DNA from: Hexactinellida sp. DTS-2022
Lineage: Eukaryota > Porifera > Hexactinellida
Reading direction: 5' to 3'
Length of the DNA stretch: 64,000 bases
Assembly (NCBI GenBank): GCA_028753945.1
Contig: JAPNXP010000001.1
Span: 16,482,501-16,546,500, forward strand
Both the position numbers and the translations under genes were made by a program. Shown here piece by piece: positions 12,153-24,031 of the stretch. The stretch's first letter is position 1; each line of letters opens with the position of its first letter. Below the pieces are notes generated by a model. That model ran no database searches, was not told where the DNA came from, and saw only the letters and a program-made list of their open reading frames with translations.

Positions 12153-12810
12153 AATATTTCTCAGGTGAGCAATAATACTTAAATGAAATTATCAAATAAT
12201 TTAATCAAATCTTTCTCCTCAAGATTAATGAAAAGGAAGATGTGTATTTTAAGTGTAGTTTGCTCATTTTAAACTATATAATAACATTGTGTCATATTAA
12301 TATTCGTATTAATTAAAAGGAAGATGTCTCTTTTAAGTATAGACTGCTCATTTTAACTGTATAATAACATTGTGTCATATTAATATTAGCATTATTTGAA
12401 TGTGATATAGATAGTAGATAGATATACCGAAATTTACTGGATACTTTTATGAATATTACCTAAATGTGTGGAATGAATTGAGTTTTATTGCGTTACATTT
12501 TACATATAATTATTGATACTTCGTGTATAGAGTTTAGTTACGCAGACGGTGGGACCGTGCCTACATTACATAGCGTTTCCAAGGGGAGGGGGGTGGTTAA
12601 TTAATGTGTGATTTACCGTATTTTTGTATTACAAATTGGTCAAACAAACGTAACATTGGGAGGGAATTGTAAAATCTTTGCCAATAGTATATTGCACTAA
12701 AGATTCAATTATTTCAAATTAATTACGTATTTCAAATAATGTCACCAATACTTGAGCAATGCAACATATCATGAAGTTGTGCATCAAATTGCCATCAATA
12801 CATTTAACGA

Positions 12811-13665
12811 TCAGGTAAAAAAAGATGCAACATATTGGCTCAGCTCTAAATCGGGAGAAAAGTATGATTTTGATTTATGGAATGAATAAGCATACTATAA
12901 ATATAAATATATCCCTAGCGTCCCGAAGACAAACACCTCGATATTTTATTCTATTCACAACTGAAGGGGAACTAATAACTACGTACCTAAACCAGGATAA
13001 CATTAAGTTTCATACACAGGTGTCTATTCATTTTGCTTCAGACTGTATTATAATCCTATCATCCGAAGACTATCAATTTAATCATATTTACATGTATAGT
13101 GACTATGTGAGTAGTGTTACCAAGATAGAGGGTAGACTCTTTGATTGTCACAAGGGTGGAGACATTTATATAACTGACCTTCTACTTAATTCTATATCAA
13201 TTTATTCATCCGATGTTAATTCACTATTTTTTCAAACTTGCTACATCAAATACTGATTCTGGATCTATTGTTGGATTATCAATTGAGGATGATGTTCTGT
13301 TAGTTAGCATGAAGTTCTGCATGGAATTTACTATTGGAAAAAGTATTGAATGTACGTAGGCTACACAGATACTGCTTGAGAACTGGAGAGTTACTACAAA
13401 TTATTATTTTGAAAGATCGATTGAGTTTTACAGAGATTGAAGATATATGGGACACTAGTGGGTTTACAAATGTTATTGTGGACTGTGACAAATCAAGAGA
13501 GTTTTGCATGTGTAGTAAAGATGGGAAAATCTGCTATTCTGGATTGAAAAATTAGAATTTCGATATTAAAATACTCGAGGACACCATTAGTTGCTCTCTT
13601 ACAGATGCATTTCAATTGATTTGTGTTTCAGATACTAGTGAAATTTTGAAAATATGTACATAGCA
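12811..13665 (+). pseudogene. Broken copy of the beta-propeller-like gene
   Basis: Nearly identical to the intact gene at 24314-25264 but lacking its first ~32 codons. It carries a 1-base deletion near 13219, a 4-base insertion near 13352 that restores frame, and an in-frame TAG (AAA AAT TAG) near 13552. Upstream sequence 12640-12810 matches 23100-23217 of the second segment, so about 1.2 kb including the start codon is missing here relative to that copy. Only residues of the first half (HIGSALNREKS to ISIYSSDV) remain as one long open frame. Confidence 0.85.
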
Positions 13666-14330
13666 TTTAATCTTGTAATTTCCATACTTTTGCATAATTT
13701 CAACATTTCATTACCATTTTGGGAGTGTGGTATCATTTGGGTGGGAATAGGGCATCAGACGATTCTGAAAAAATGGATCGCGATCCTGATCCTTTTGAAA
13801 ATTTTTTGAAAAATCAGAAATTACTCAATGACAGAGCCTTCAATATCGAAAGTGACACAGAATAGACTCTGACGATATTATTTTCGTAATCAGATACATA
13901 GCAGTATTCGACAAATTAGGTGGTTATCCTCTATAGTGGACTCCTTCTATAGTTTATTCTATATGATGCACAGTTCTAAAATTATTCTTTAAGGAGTTCC
14001 TGCTGGCCGATCGGCCGTATAGTGCAGCCTGACTAGTGACTAGAGTCAATAGACTATTGGTGTATTTTGGTAGATATAGAAGATATGATATTCATAGTAT
14101 TTTCAGCACTCTGGTTTGAATATTATATTAAATGGAGGCGTCTTTTATCACAAATATAAATGCATTTTAGAATTACCAATCAATTTAATACAATGTATAA
14201 ATAAGGAAAACAGTGAAAATAATATAGAAATAAGTACAGAATCTTTAATTAGTAATTCTAATCAGTAAGAGCAATATTTAGAAACTAGAAATCAATTTAG
14301 CAATGTCTTAAATAGAGCCAAATAGATCTA

Positions 14331-15884
14331 TCAAATCTTCCCAAATACAAAAGAAGAGACAAACAAAATGATGCCAAACAACAACACAGTGATATACCGC
14401 ATGAAAAGAACAATCTTTTTATTATCACACTTTCTTGTTGGAAGTCTGTGAGTATCTGATATTGTCAGTAATATTGGGACAGGAATTGAGTTCTCTGTGC
14501 TAGTATTTGCTGCAACTTTCTTTGTAATATATTCCCAATTGTAGAAGTACAGTAGTAAGAGCTGAGAAATACTGGAAGCCATTAGACCGGTGGCTAGAAA
14601 GAGAAAATATCCTGACGCTTTCCAAGATATATAAAAGGAAAACAAACATCCAAGTGGGACTGTTAAGAGACACCAAATGAACTGCAGAGTTGTTGCATAC
14701 AACTGAAGGCAACAGGCATTACAAATGCCTCTAGATACTAGACACAAATCAGACAAAATGCATACACTGATAATCTTTAAACCGAATTCTATTAGTACCC
14801 TCATTTCTTCAATAGACGTGAAGACATAGGAAAGCCAGTTAGCACAACCGAATGTGATTATCCCAAATATACTGATTATGGAAACCATATAGCATATGCT
14901 TACAACAGCGGCTTTCTTAGCCTGTGTCAAATTATTCTCTCCAAGAAGGTTCCCGATTCTGACCAGGGCTCCCATTCCATATCCATATGAAGCTGCAGAA
15001 AATAGAGTCCAAACAATGTTTAGAATCCCCAACATCGCAAATTGTTTTGTATCTCCCAAAATAAATCCGATGAATACAACTGGAATAATTCTGGCATTGA
15101 TAATATCTACAAAGAACTGTCCAATGCAAGAAATTCCATACTTCAAGAAATGGTACCAGTCAGTTAAGAATTCAAATGACCAATCATTGTAGTTCCTAAT
15201 ATGCACCTCTGTCATTCGAACATACATGTATAAGAGAAAAGCAATCATGTATGTGCTAATTATATAGGACAGAGCAACACCTGTTATCTCCAAGGGAATT
15301 ACAACTACCAACAACCACTGTAGAAATACGTTTAAGCAATTTCCCAATATCACAATTACTAGAATTGGGTACACGATGTTCTGTGACTGTAGAAATCCGT
15401 TAGTCAGCTTGTAGAGGATATACGCTGGATATCCAAAGCAGAATATCGTTGTGTATTGCCCTGCTCCTTCTGCTAACAGAATATCGCCTGATAGGTAGTG
15501 TACGAGAGGCCTAACATTAATCAAGAGACTCCATAAAGGGAAACAGGTGAGAGATGCTATGAATAATGCCCTTGTGTAGTACATGCCGACTAGTTTGTGG
15601 TTCTTAGCCCCGTATGCTTGCGAACAGAGTGTGTTCATACCAGTTGCTATTCCCTGCATCATCACAAAAGCTGTGAAATATATTATCGCCTGCCCGAGAT
15701 ACAGAGAACTGACTTTCTCGCTCATCTCTTCACCTGATGTTCTTGAGATGAAGATTGTACCCATTTTGGATTGAATAGCATCACAAAAGAAACTAGATGC
15801 CCCTACTACAGCTAGCTTGTTTAAGTACTTGAGCTCTTCTATAATCCAATATGTTCTTTTTAAAACATTATATGAGATGTACAT
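14331..15884 (-). CDS. SLC47: MATE-family multidrug/toxin extrusion transporter, copy 1
   Basis: Intronless, 517 residues, close to the usual 500-570 of eukaryotic MATE proteins. These proteins export organic cations in exchange for H+ or Na+ at the plasma or vesicle membrane. Family marks are GMNTLCSQAYGAKN near residue 82, the SLC47-type CSQAYGA motif, and ALVRIGNLLGENNLTQAKKA in the second half, matching the repeat-related VRVGN...A..AK motif. About 12 hydrophobic segments are visible, the last near the C terminus. ATG at 15884 reads MYISYNVLKRTYW. It is convergent with the propeller pseudogene and divergent from the TRAF-like gene at 16714. It differs from the copy at 27748-29304 at about 25 positions. 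No lesion seen. Confidence 0.92.
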   Translation of the reverse strand: MYISYNVLKRTYWIIEELKYLNKLAVVGASSFFCDAIQSKMGTIFISRTSGEEMSEKVSSLYLGQAIIYFTAFVMMQGIATGMNTLCSQAYGAKNHKLVGMYYTRALFIASLTCFPLWSLLINVRPLVHYLSGDILLAEGAGQYTTIFCFGYPAYILYKLTNGFLQSQNIVYPILVIVILGNCLNVFLQWLLVVVIPLEITGVALSYIISTYMIAFLLYMYVRMTEVHIRNYNDWSFEFLTDWYHFLKYGISCIGQFFVDIINARIIPVVFIGFILGDTKQFAMLGILNIVWTLFSAASYGYGMGALVRIGNLLGENNLTQAKKAAVVSICYMVSIISIFGIITFGCANWLSYVFTSIEEMRVLIEFGLKIISVCILSDLCLVSRGICNACCLQLYATTLQFIWCLLTVPLGCLFSFYISWKASGYFLFLATGLMASSISQLLLLYFYNWEYITKKVAANTSTENSIPVPILLTISDTHRLPTRKCDNKKIVLFMRYITVLLFGIILFVSSFVFGKI

Positions 15885-16403
15885 AATCGATCGAAACTAT
15901 AAGGTTAGATGTACGTACTTAATACGTAGATTGTTAATTTATAGCTAAATGAATATACTCTTAAAGTACATCTTTTCATAACAAGGCGATCACTGCACGA
16001 CCTTGTGTTGGGCTTCTCTATTTATCAGGAATTAATTATATTAATTATGTCATACCACTTTTCTTGTTCAATCATGCTGTAGTAAAGGGGCAATAGCTCG
16101 TATCAGCATGACCCAAGACAATGGGCTTGACGACCCAATCATAGACTTAATATTTTTCAATTTTCAGAAAGCTTGGTGTCCGAAGTAGATGGTGGATCCG
16201 AACGAGGTCGAAATTATTGTAGGCTGCGTCTGTTCCCATATTCTAAATCTCTATAGTAGCATTATACCGATGTTATCGCTTAGGGGCGGTTGATGAAGCC
16301 TGCTTGTATTGCAGATTCAGCAAATACAGTACATTAAATTATCATTGACTAGACAGTGACAATCTTCCAGACCATCGCAGATTATTGGTCTGAGGTTATC
16401 CGG
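15885..16403. other. Intergenic region shared with the second segment
   Basis: 15897-16400 is closely similar to 29305-29815, the matching region beyond the second MATE gene. It includes an acceptor-like ..TTTTCAG followed by AAAGCTTGGTGTCCGAAG, conserved in both copies, which could be a small exon or a MATE upstream element. No ORF in it is convincing. Confidence 0.4.
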
Positions 16404-16443
16404 TGTAGGGGTTCGTTTGGGGGGGCCCAAACGAACCCCTACA
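16404..16443. repeat. 40-bp perfect hairpin insertion
   Basis: Arms TGTAGGGGTTCGTTTGGG and CCCAAACGAACCCCTACA around GGGG. The 6-bp ATCCGG flanks both sides (16398-16403, 16444-16449), and the paralogous locus has a single ATCCGG at 29816-29821. Confidence 0.85.
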
Positions 16444-16713
16444 ATCCGGAACCCCAAAAATAGGTACTTTTCCGCATATACACCCTATACCTGAGGTATT
16501 ATTTCACTTTGAATTCCCATGAGAGTCCCAAATTCTGAATATATTAACACAAAGTTATAACAATGAAGGACAAGTATGAGACTGATAAATCTTTTGGAAT
16601 AATGCGGGAAGCATCTCTTTGCGAGGGAGAAACAACTTGCTTGTTGTAGCCAAACTCCAGACAAGTTGAATGCTGTAAATATTGAACAGAATTCTGTACC
16701 AGTGTGATATAAA

Positions 16714-17689
16714 ATGTCCAATTCTGAGAAGCTGCAAATAGGAAGGGAAACTTTCAGAAGCAGAAAAGCAGATATGGAAGTTTGTGATAACTTTCTAATG
16801 AAATGTGCTGAGTGTAAACAGATATTTACCCGGAGAGAAGAACACTACCATAAAAGTGAGATATGCCAAATGCGGAAAATCATTTGCAAACACGGGTGTG
16901 GAAAATCCGGTTATGCCAAAGATTTAGAAAAACATGAAAAGTGTTGCATAAAGATCCCTATTTTATGTCCGAATTGTTGTGAGATGGAATTTCCTCAAGA
17001 AGACTCCTATGCACACAGGAATGTGTGTGAGTTAGAGGAGATCACGTGTACTTATGCTAAATACGGCTGTAAAGCTAATCCAATGCTAAAAAGAGACAAA
17101 CTTGCTCACAAGAAGGATAACATAGTGGAACATACAGACTTCAGCTTAAAAAGAATAGAAAAAACTTGAAACTAGAAAAAATGTTGAATGGACAATGAAA
17201 CAGTTGGACGGAGTTGAGTGGGAATTCCAATATAAAGATATTCCACGATATGAGCAGATGGAGGGTCCTACTTTCTATGTTAACAACTACAAACTGAAAC
17301 TCTGGGTTTCCTTTCTGGGGTTCTTGGTTTCTTATGACAAAATAATACGCTTTCGTATTAAGAAGATAGAAGGAGAGTTCGACAAACAATTGGGAATAGC
17401 TGCCATTACTCACTACAGAGTTATTATTGTAGACAAACAGAACCATAGCAAGTCTCATTATGCAGATGGACCATTGAATTATCAGCTTAAGATCGGTGGA
17501 AATAGCCAAGTATTTTGTTGCATAGACTGTGTTACCTATAGGAGATACTCAACAGCTGATAACTGTATATCAGTTAGATTCTATTTTGATATCAATAGTC
17601 AACTACCTCTTGTTCCAATACAAAAAATACAGGTCATACGATCAGAATCAGCAGATATTTATCCATTTGCTCCTAATTTTTCATTTTGA
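16714..17689 (+). pseudogene. TRAF-type zinc-finger and MATH-like protein, one frameshift
   Basis: TRAF-like proteins are adaptors with cysteine/histidine zinc fingers and a C-terminal MATH fold. ATG at 16714 begins a 151-residue part with repeated zinc-finger patterns (CAECKQIF...H..SEIC, CKHGCGKSGYAKDLEKHEKCC, CPNCCEMEF...H...C, CTYAKYGC). It stops at TGA (17167-17169). A second frame from about 17170 to 17689 continues MKQLDGVEWE, GPTFYVNNYKLKL, ITHYRVIIVDKQN, a MATH-like beta domain. The frames differ by one base in an A-run near 17158-17163; removing one A gives a continuous protein of about 324 residues. A sequencing or assembly error in the homopolymer is as likely as a real mutation. 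The sister copy at 21690 supports the joined reading. Confidence 0.8.
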
Positions 17690-17849
17690 AACCCTTTTGT
17701 TATATCTTTTGAAAACATATTCTTTGTAAATCCTATTAGTCAGTATATCCCTTTTTGTGTGATGCGCTTACTTATATATCGGCCAATCAAATTCGTATCC
17801 GCTATAAACTTTCGGCATGGGTTTATCAAGCTCAGTGCCGTTTTTAAGG

Positions 17850-18008
17850 TTTTTGGGCCTAGAGGCTATCATACATTTTTGGCCTAGAGGCTATTATACA
17901 TTTTTGGCCTAGAGGCTATTATACATTTTTGGCTAGAGGCTATTACACATTTTTGGCCTAGAGGGTATTACTATTATACTTTTTGGCCTCAGAGGCTATT
18001 ATACATTT
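17850..18008. repeat. Tandem repeat, ~25-29 bp unit, about six copies
   Basis: Unit GGCCTAGAGGCTATTATACA plus TTTTT. Copies vary by a few bases and in length. It starts 160 bp downstream of the TRAF-like gene. Confidence 0.85.
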
Positions 18009-18094
18009 GCGACATTTTTTGGAAGTTTTATTCTCAACCTCTACTTCCTCCCAAACTAAATATTGGCAATAAATATCATAAATAGGTATTGTAT

Positions 18095-18196
18095 TACAGT
18101 AGATTCCGGATATAAGAATACTGGTTATAAGAAAATCCGGATGTAAAATATTATATGCAGTTCCTGTCGATGTTCTTATAACCGGCATCCACTGTA
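18095..18196. mobile_element. pogo/mariner-type MITE, 102 bp
   Basis: TACAGTAGATTCCGGATATA at one end, TATAACCGGCATCCACTGTA at the other, flanked by TA. Confidence 0.75.
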
Positions 18197-18359
18197 ATAA
18201 TAAATAGTTGCACCTATTGCAATACACTATGCACTATACAGGTAATTCGCGGTGAAATTTCCTTTTTACTAAGTTAGCAGCACTCAAAGTTAGCATTTTC
18301 CTCAAAGTTTCCTCAAGGTTTGCAGCCGTAGGAGCTAACTCTTAATGTACAGCAATGCC

Positions 18360-18590
18360 ATTGCTTGCAGCCATCCCTGTATTTATGTTGACCTGCACTT
18401 TGACTTGACCATTTTGATCGTCCTAAATGTCCTCTCCATTCGATAGTTGGTGACCATAAGTGATATGTAAGTAATGTAGATCACTTCCACATTTGGTAAT
18501 GCACTGTGTGCCCCAGACTCTATCAAAGGGCAGTAACCGATAAGTGCCACAATTTTTCCATCTTCCTTCTTCACTGGAGACATCACTGAT
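18360..18590 (-). pseudogene. hAT transposase C-terminal fragment
   Basis: The reverse strand encodes TNYRMERTFRTIKMVKSKCR, which resembles the C-terminal dimerisation motif of hAT transposases and their domesticated relatives (T.S.ERSFS.L...K...RST). Only this short piece is open. A degraded terminal repeat (AGTGTTCCGCAACC) follows at 18611. This is a motif-level call. Confidence 0.45.
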
Positions 18591-18910
18591 CATTTGATGC
18601 ACGTATAGAAGTGTTCCGCAACCTTTTTGATTCTCGAGGCCAATTTTCTATAGCCCACAGCTGTGCCGGCCACAAAAAAATCGCAAGAATTCCCTAGTGT
18701 ATCACTTATTTGGTGGTTTATGTAGTAGTATAGTATACTAAATTTTTATTGTTCAAAATGGTGGATAACCCTAATTAACAAATTACGTGTATAATATAAT
18801 GATAGTTTTTTAATTAAATGTCAACGCCCAAATTAGTAGACTAGGCTCTGAATAGTAACGAAATATCTATATTATTAAATCTCGATTGTTGTTTGTGTGT
18901 GTGTTTGTCC

Positions 18911-19976
18911 CATAGACTCCTTAAGTAAAGGACTGGAACGTCGCGATCTCGGGGGTTTTAACTTGAGTCTGAGAGGCTCCAATTATAAAAATTGATAAAG
19001 CATTAAGTTTCCGCTCTCCAAATGTGATTTTTTGCATATAGGGGTAACTTTTGGCACCCGTCAACGATTTGAGGTTTTCACTCAAAATTTCTCACACCTC
19101 GACAAGTTATGACGTCATTGTCACATTTCGAGAACCCTGAAAAGTCACTTAATCGCACATAATTCGCGCCCTCTAAGAGATAAAAATCTGAAAATTTAAT
19201 AGAACATGTACATTAACGATGCGGACACTTTGGTAACACCAGATTGCCACTATGCTTACTCATTATCACATGATGACGTAATCACTAAAATTTCACATTT
19301 TTAAATTTGACTTTTAGGCCTATTTACGCTTTATAATCAATGTTAGAAGTGTATAAACCATACACCAACCGCAAAGCGGATGGTATGTGGTTGAGTTCTT
19401 CCGCAAAGCACGCTAGTATCTATATAGATTGATTCTACAGTATATCTATATATACTAGTGCGCTTGGCTTGCTAGGTCGCTTTGCGGCAGAACCCAACCA
19501 CATACCAACCGATTTGCGGTTGGTGTATGGTTTATACACTTCTATCAGATTATAAAGCGTAAATAGGCCTAAATAGTCAAATTTAAAAATGTGAAATTTT
19601 AGTGATGACGTAATCATGTGATAATGAGTTAGCATATCGGTAATCTGGTGTGACCAAAGTGTCCGCATCATTAATGTGCATGTTCTATTAAATTTTCAGA
19701 TTTTTATCTCTTAGAGTGCGCGAATTATGTGCGATTAAGTGACTTTTCAGGGTTCTCGAAATGTGACAATGACGTCATAACTTGTCGAGGTGTGAGAAAT
19801 TTTGAGTGAAAACTTCAAATTGTTGACGGGTGCCAAAAGTTATTCCTATATGCCAAAAATCACATTTGGAGACCGGAAACTTAATGCTTTATCAATTTTT
19901 ATAATTGGAGCCTCTCAGACTCAAGTTAAAACCCCCGAGATCGCGACGTTCCAGTCCTTTACTTGAGGAGTCTATG
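18911..19976. mobile_element. Foldback element, ~1.07-kb palindrome, 8-bp target duplication
   Basis: Two ~500-bp arms, nearly perfect inverted copies, begin CATAGACTCCTTAAGTAAAG and end with its complement. The centre (about 19425-19450) is AT-rich. GTTTGTCC precedes (18903-18910) and follows (19977-19984). Eight-bp duplication suggests hAT-type mobilisation. Transcripts across it would form a long hairpin RNA. Confidence 0.88.
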
Positions 19977-20972
19977 GTTTGTCCGGATTATATTAAAGTG
20001 ATGGGGGAATAGAAACCGCAATTAATATTGGGATATAATCTAACTTTCAAATGTTATGATAGGTAAACAATTGTTATAATAGGTAAACAAGTATGCTGAA
20101 CACGAATTTCGCGTTTATAAATTTCTCATATGAATATTTGTTGTTGTTGTTTACACAAAATAGGTAAACAAATTAATGAAAATTCAAAATCAACCTAGAA
20201 GTTAGCTTCCAACGGATATTATAGGTAAACAAGTATGCTGAAGACGATTTTCGCGGTTATATTTTTCTAATATGAATATTTGTTGTTGTTGTTTACACAA
20301 AATAGGCAAACAAATTAATGAAAATTCAAAATCAACTTAGAAGTTAGCTTTCAACGGGTATTATAGGTAAACAAGTATGCTGAACACGATTTTCGCGTTT
20401 AAAAATTTATAATATGAATATTTGTTGTTGTTGCTTACACAAAATAGGTAAACAAATTAATGAAAATTCAAAATCAACCTAGAAGTTAGTTTTCAACGGG
20501 TATTATAGGTAAACAAGTATGCTGAACACGATTTTCGCGGTTAAAATTTTCTAATATGAATATTTGTTGTTGTTGTTTACACAAAATAGGTAAACAAATT
20601 AATTAAAATTCAAAATCAACCTAGAAGTTAGCTTTCAACGGGTATTGTAGGTAAACAAGTATGCTGAACACGAATTTTGCGTTTAAATTTTCTAATATGA
20701 ATATTTGTTGTTGTTGTTGTTGTTTACTCAAAATAGCTAAACAATTTAATGAAAATTCAAAATCAACCTAGAAGTTAACTTTCAATAGGTATTATAAGTA
20801 AACAAGTGTGCTGAACACGAATTTCGCATTTATAAAATTCTAATATGAGTCTTTGTTGTTGTTGTTGTTGTTTACACAAATAGGTAAACAAATTAATCAA
20901 AATCAAAATCATAACGTCCCTATCTACCATTTCCATGGTAGAAAATGTGAGGAGTAAGGCCGCTCAGCGGCG

Positions 20973-21182
20973 TATTTCGTCCGAGAAGTGTGCCATCGTT
21001 AATTGAAACATCAAATCATCCTCGCTTTGCGTTAGGTCAACAAAAGTCTGTGCTAACTTAGACAGACCCTCAGATTCCAAAAGATGGAAGCTCTGAAAAC
21101 CAAATGCACAGATTGCCACTCAGAATCCTTGATAGCTTCTGAATCCTCTTTGGTTAGCTTGAACTTTTGCTTTGTAGCTGAG
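20973..21182 (-). pseudogene. Foreign fragment inside the Helitron-like element
   Basis: This insert is absent from all other copies, which read GCGGCCGTTAACTTG without a break. Reverse strand reads FHLLESEGLSKLAQTFVDL, reminiscent of the PFS..E..GF..L motif of hAT/ZBED transposases, but with frame disruptions. Capture by a rolling-circle element is a plausible origin. The protein identity is tentative. Confidence 0.4.
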
Positions 21183-21689
21183 CCGTTAACTTGAGGTGCG
21201 TAGCACCGATCTGTCGCAAAGCGACCGAGACCGAAGGGCTCGTTTCATATAAATTCAAAGGTCTGTCATGGAAATCTTGGTCCCCTTGGAAAATTGGTCC
21301 CTCTGAGTTATGTCTATTTAGTAACTCATTAATTAATTATACAGAATCAACTTGATGGAAGATAAGATTTGGGAGACTCAAGATCTGATACAAGACGTGT
21401 TCAGTACCTAAAAATGTCTGCCACTGGAAAATTGATCTCCCGAAAAATTGGTCTAATGGACTAAAGTTTTCAGTGGAAAAATGGTCCTAGGAACATTTTA
21501 AAATGAAATATTGCATGGAACTAGAAATCCATAAGAGATTCTATAAAACAATTATTGTCTGAAATTCTGCCGGCCGCAAAAAGTAATTTTCCGGACGCAT
21601 GCGGCCGGCGAATGAGGGGTTGCGGAACACTGAGTCTTATAGAAATAGAAGTCTATATATTGTACAAACTCAAGCATCAACTCCTTTGC

Positions 21690-22435
21690 TGAAGGAAAGT
21701 CATATGTAAGCGACCAAAGTCTGCGCATGAGAATGAAACCGTTCTTGCGGAATTCGGAATTCTTTCGGAAGTTCTAGAGATACATTATGAGGTTTGTCCT
21801 CTTTACCCAATCGATTGTCCGAATGGTTGTGGATTGAAGTTTCATAGGAATACATTGGCTAGTCACAGGAGTGAGTGTGAGTTGAGATGTCCCTTCATTG
21901 AGTATGGCTGTGAGGCTAATGCTATGTTAAGGAAGGATCTCCAAACACAAGAAGGAATTCTATATAGAGCATTTGGATATAAGCCAGAATAGGATTATAA
22001 AACTCGAATGGAAATTGAGGACAATGAAACAACTTGATGGAGTAGAATGGGAAGCAAAAAAGCATGAAAAACAACCTAAAGAAGGCCCTACTTTCTATGT
22101 TAACAAATATAAACTAAAAATATACAGCTTCGAAATTTCCCGTATAAATACGATATGCATATTTATCAAGAGGATAAATGGGGAGTTCGACAAACAATTG
22201 AGAAAAGCTGCCATTACTCACTACAGAGTTATTATAGTAGACAAACAGAACTATAGCAAGTCTCATTATGCAGAGGGACAATGAATTATTAGCTTAAGAT
22301 TGGTGAATATAGCGAGGAATTCTATCGTATAGATTATGGCCCTGGGTAAGATACTTAACAGCTGATAAATGATAACTTATTAGTTAGATTCTATTTTGAT
22401 ACCAATACTCAACCACCTCTTACCGAAATTGAAAA
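21690..22435 (+). pseudogene. Degraded TRAF-like/MATH copy
   Basis: Zinc-finger part CPNGCGLKFHRNTL...SHRSECE and CPFIEYGCEANAML at about 21805-21930 is followed by a 1-base frameshift near 21945, an open frame 21973-22284 (MKQLDGVEWE, GPTFYVNKYKLK, ITHYRVIIVDKQN) and a further 1-base deletion near 22280. The rest stays recognisable to about 22430. It is clearly a relative of 16714-17689, with more lesions and no intact start. Confidence 0.8.
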
Positions 22436-22584
22436 TGAAAAGGTCACACAATCTATGTCTACAGCTAATGATCCATTTACTCGTTTAAAATCCTATTATA
22501 TATCTACTAATTATTGTTAATAGTTAACTGTATGATGTTCTTTGATAATGTTTTTACAAAGAATATTCCTTTATTTGAGACAAG

Positions 22585-22846
22585 TACCGTATATACTCTA
22601 TTAGTAGCCCCTATTCGAATAATCGCCTAAATCCAATAATAGCCCCCCAAAATTAGCGAATACAAATTTACTACCGGTACCCTGAGTAAATTTATTTTAC
22701 TAATATTAGTCGCATTACGAATATCAACCGACTATACTAAATAAATTGTATCAACATGTGATATTCTCGAAAAGTAACAAAAAATATTGTTCACAAAATG
22801 GCCTAAAAACAATAATCGCCTAGGCTACTATTCGAATAAATACGGT
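22585..22846. mobile_element. TA-type MITE (TACCGTATWTACTC family)
   Basis: Ends TACCGTATATACTCTATTAG and CTATTCGAATAAATACGGTA. Relatives at 7588 and 47275. Confidence 0.75.
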
Positions 22847-23509
22847 ATTTGTTTTTGAAAGATTTATTAATGTAATTTATATTATCTGAATTGATCTTTC
22901 ATCAATTAACTCGAATACCTAATTTAATTCAGAGTTTGTCATCGATTGAAGAATTCGCTTTGATGTGTGATGGCATTTATCAATTAGAATTTATTTTGTT
23001 ATCATTACTCAACCATCCTCTTCTTCCAAGAGAGAAGAAACAAGGTCATGCGATGAGAATTAGCAGATATTGATCCATTTTCTCCTAACAATGAGAGGGG
23101 GTAGTATAATTTTTGGCATAGTATATTGCACTAAAGAATGAATTACTTCAAATAATGTCACCTTATACTTAAGCAATGCAACATATCATGAAGTTGTGCA
23201 TCAATACATTTAACGAAAAAGACATTTTAAAGCTAACTACATGTTTCCCGGACAGTGTTCACCACTGCTATACATATGATAGTCGAATGATTAATTACAA
23301 TTATTGTAAGCGAACGTTAAAATACAGTAATTAAACTTTCCTAGTTATAAAGTAAAGCTCGTAATTCTATCCATTGAAGTAAAATAAGCTTAAGTTTTGT
23401 GGTAATATTATCAGAAATAATTTGTATATAAAGTTGTTAAATCATGTAATTTAATTCCATGGCAATCATCATTATAATAAAATAGGTATTATTCCAGTAA
23501 CTTTGTCAT

Positions 23510-23974
23510 TAGTGTTTGCAATCCCGGGGCATATTTTCCAATCCCGGGATTCGGGATTGACCCGATACTCAATTCCGGGATCCCGGGATTAAACATTTCA
23601 CGTAACATAGTATGGAAAAGCTAGTATAAATGAAATCAACTTTTAAGGACCATAACTTAATCGATCTAAATATTACTTTAATGCTGTATAATGAGTGTAA
23701 TAGTAATAAAAGTATAAAGAATGAAAGAGGATAATTAGTAGTAAACACCTGGAATCCTATATGATAATTCTTGTTGAGCATCGTGTTTAAGTTCACACAT
23801 CTAATTATGAAATCAAAGGATTCGCATTAATGTAACGTGGTTAGTACTTAACAACAACAAATTGATCAGGATTCCTAGTACCTTATTTAATCCCGGGATT
23901 GGTCTTCGAATCCCGGGATTCAATCCCGGGAGAAAATGTATAGGGATCCCGGGATCCCGGGATTGCAAACCCTA
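23510..23974. mobile_element. hAT-type MITE, CCCGGGATT family
   Basis: Terminal repeats TAGTGTTTGCAATCCCGGG and CCCGGGATTGCAAACCCTA. Target duplication TTTGTCAT at 23502-23509 and 23975-23982. Sibling at 52619-53173. It lies in the part missing upstream of the propeller pseudogene. Confidence 0.9.
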
Positions 23975-24031
23975 TTTGTCATTCATTGAGTGAGCACTCT
24001 TTTTGATTCATCATTTAAAGCTGGAATTAAT

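Larger units (their letters stand above)
18866..21242 (+). mobile_element. Helitron-like element carrying a foldback insertion and a foreign fragment
   Basis: 5' end A|TCTATATTATTAAATCTCG at 18866, then GTTTGTCC. The ~1.07-kb foldback 18911-19976 interrupts it and duplicates GTTTGTCC. The element resumes with GGATTATATTAAAGTGATGG, about seven ~120-bp tandem units (20050-20900), the hairpin tail, a ~210-bp foreign insert (about 20973-21182) and the terminus ending CTCG|T at 21242. Confidence 0.8.

Noticed and set aside
14896-15192. 98-codon frame opposite the MATE gene (also at 28316-28612)
   Set aside because: Antisense shadow of conserved MATE coding sequence; conserved only because the real gene is.
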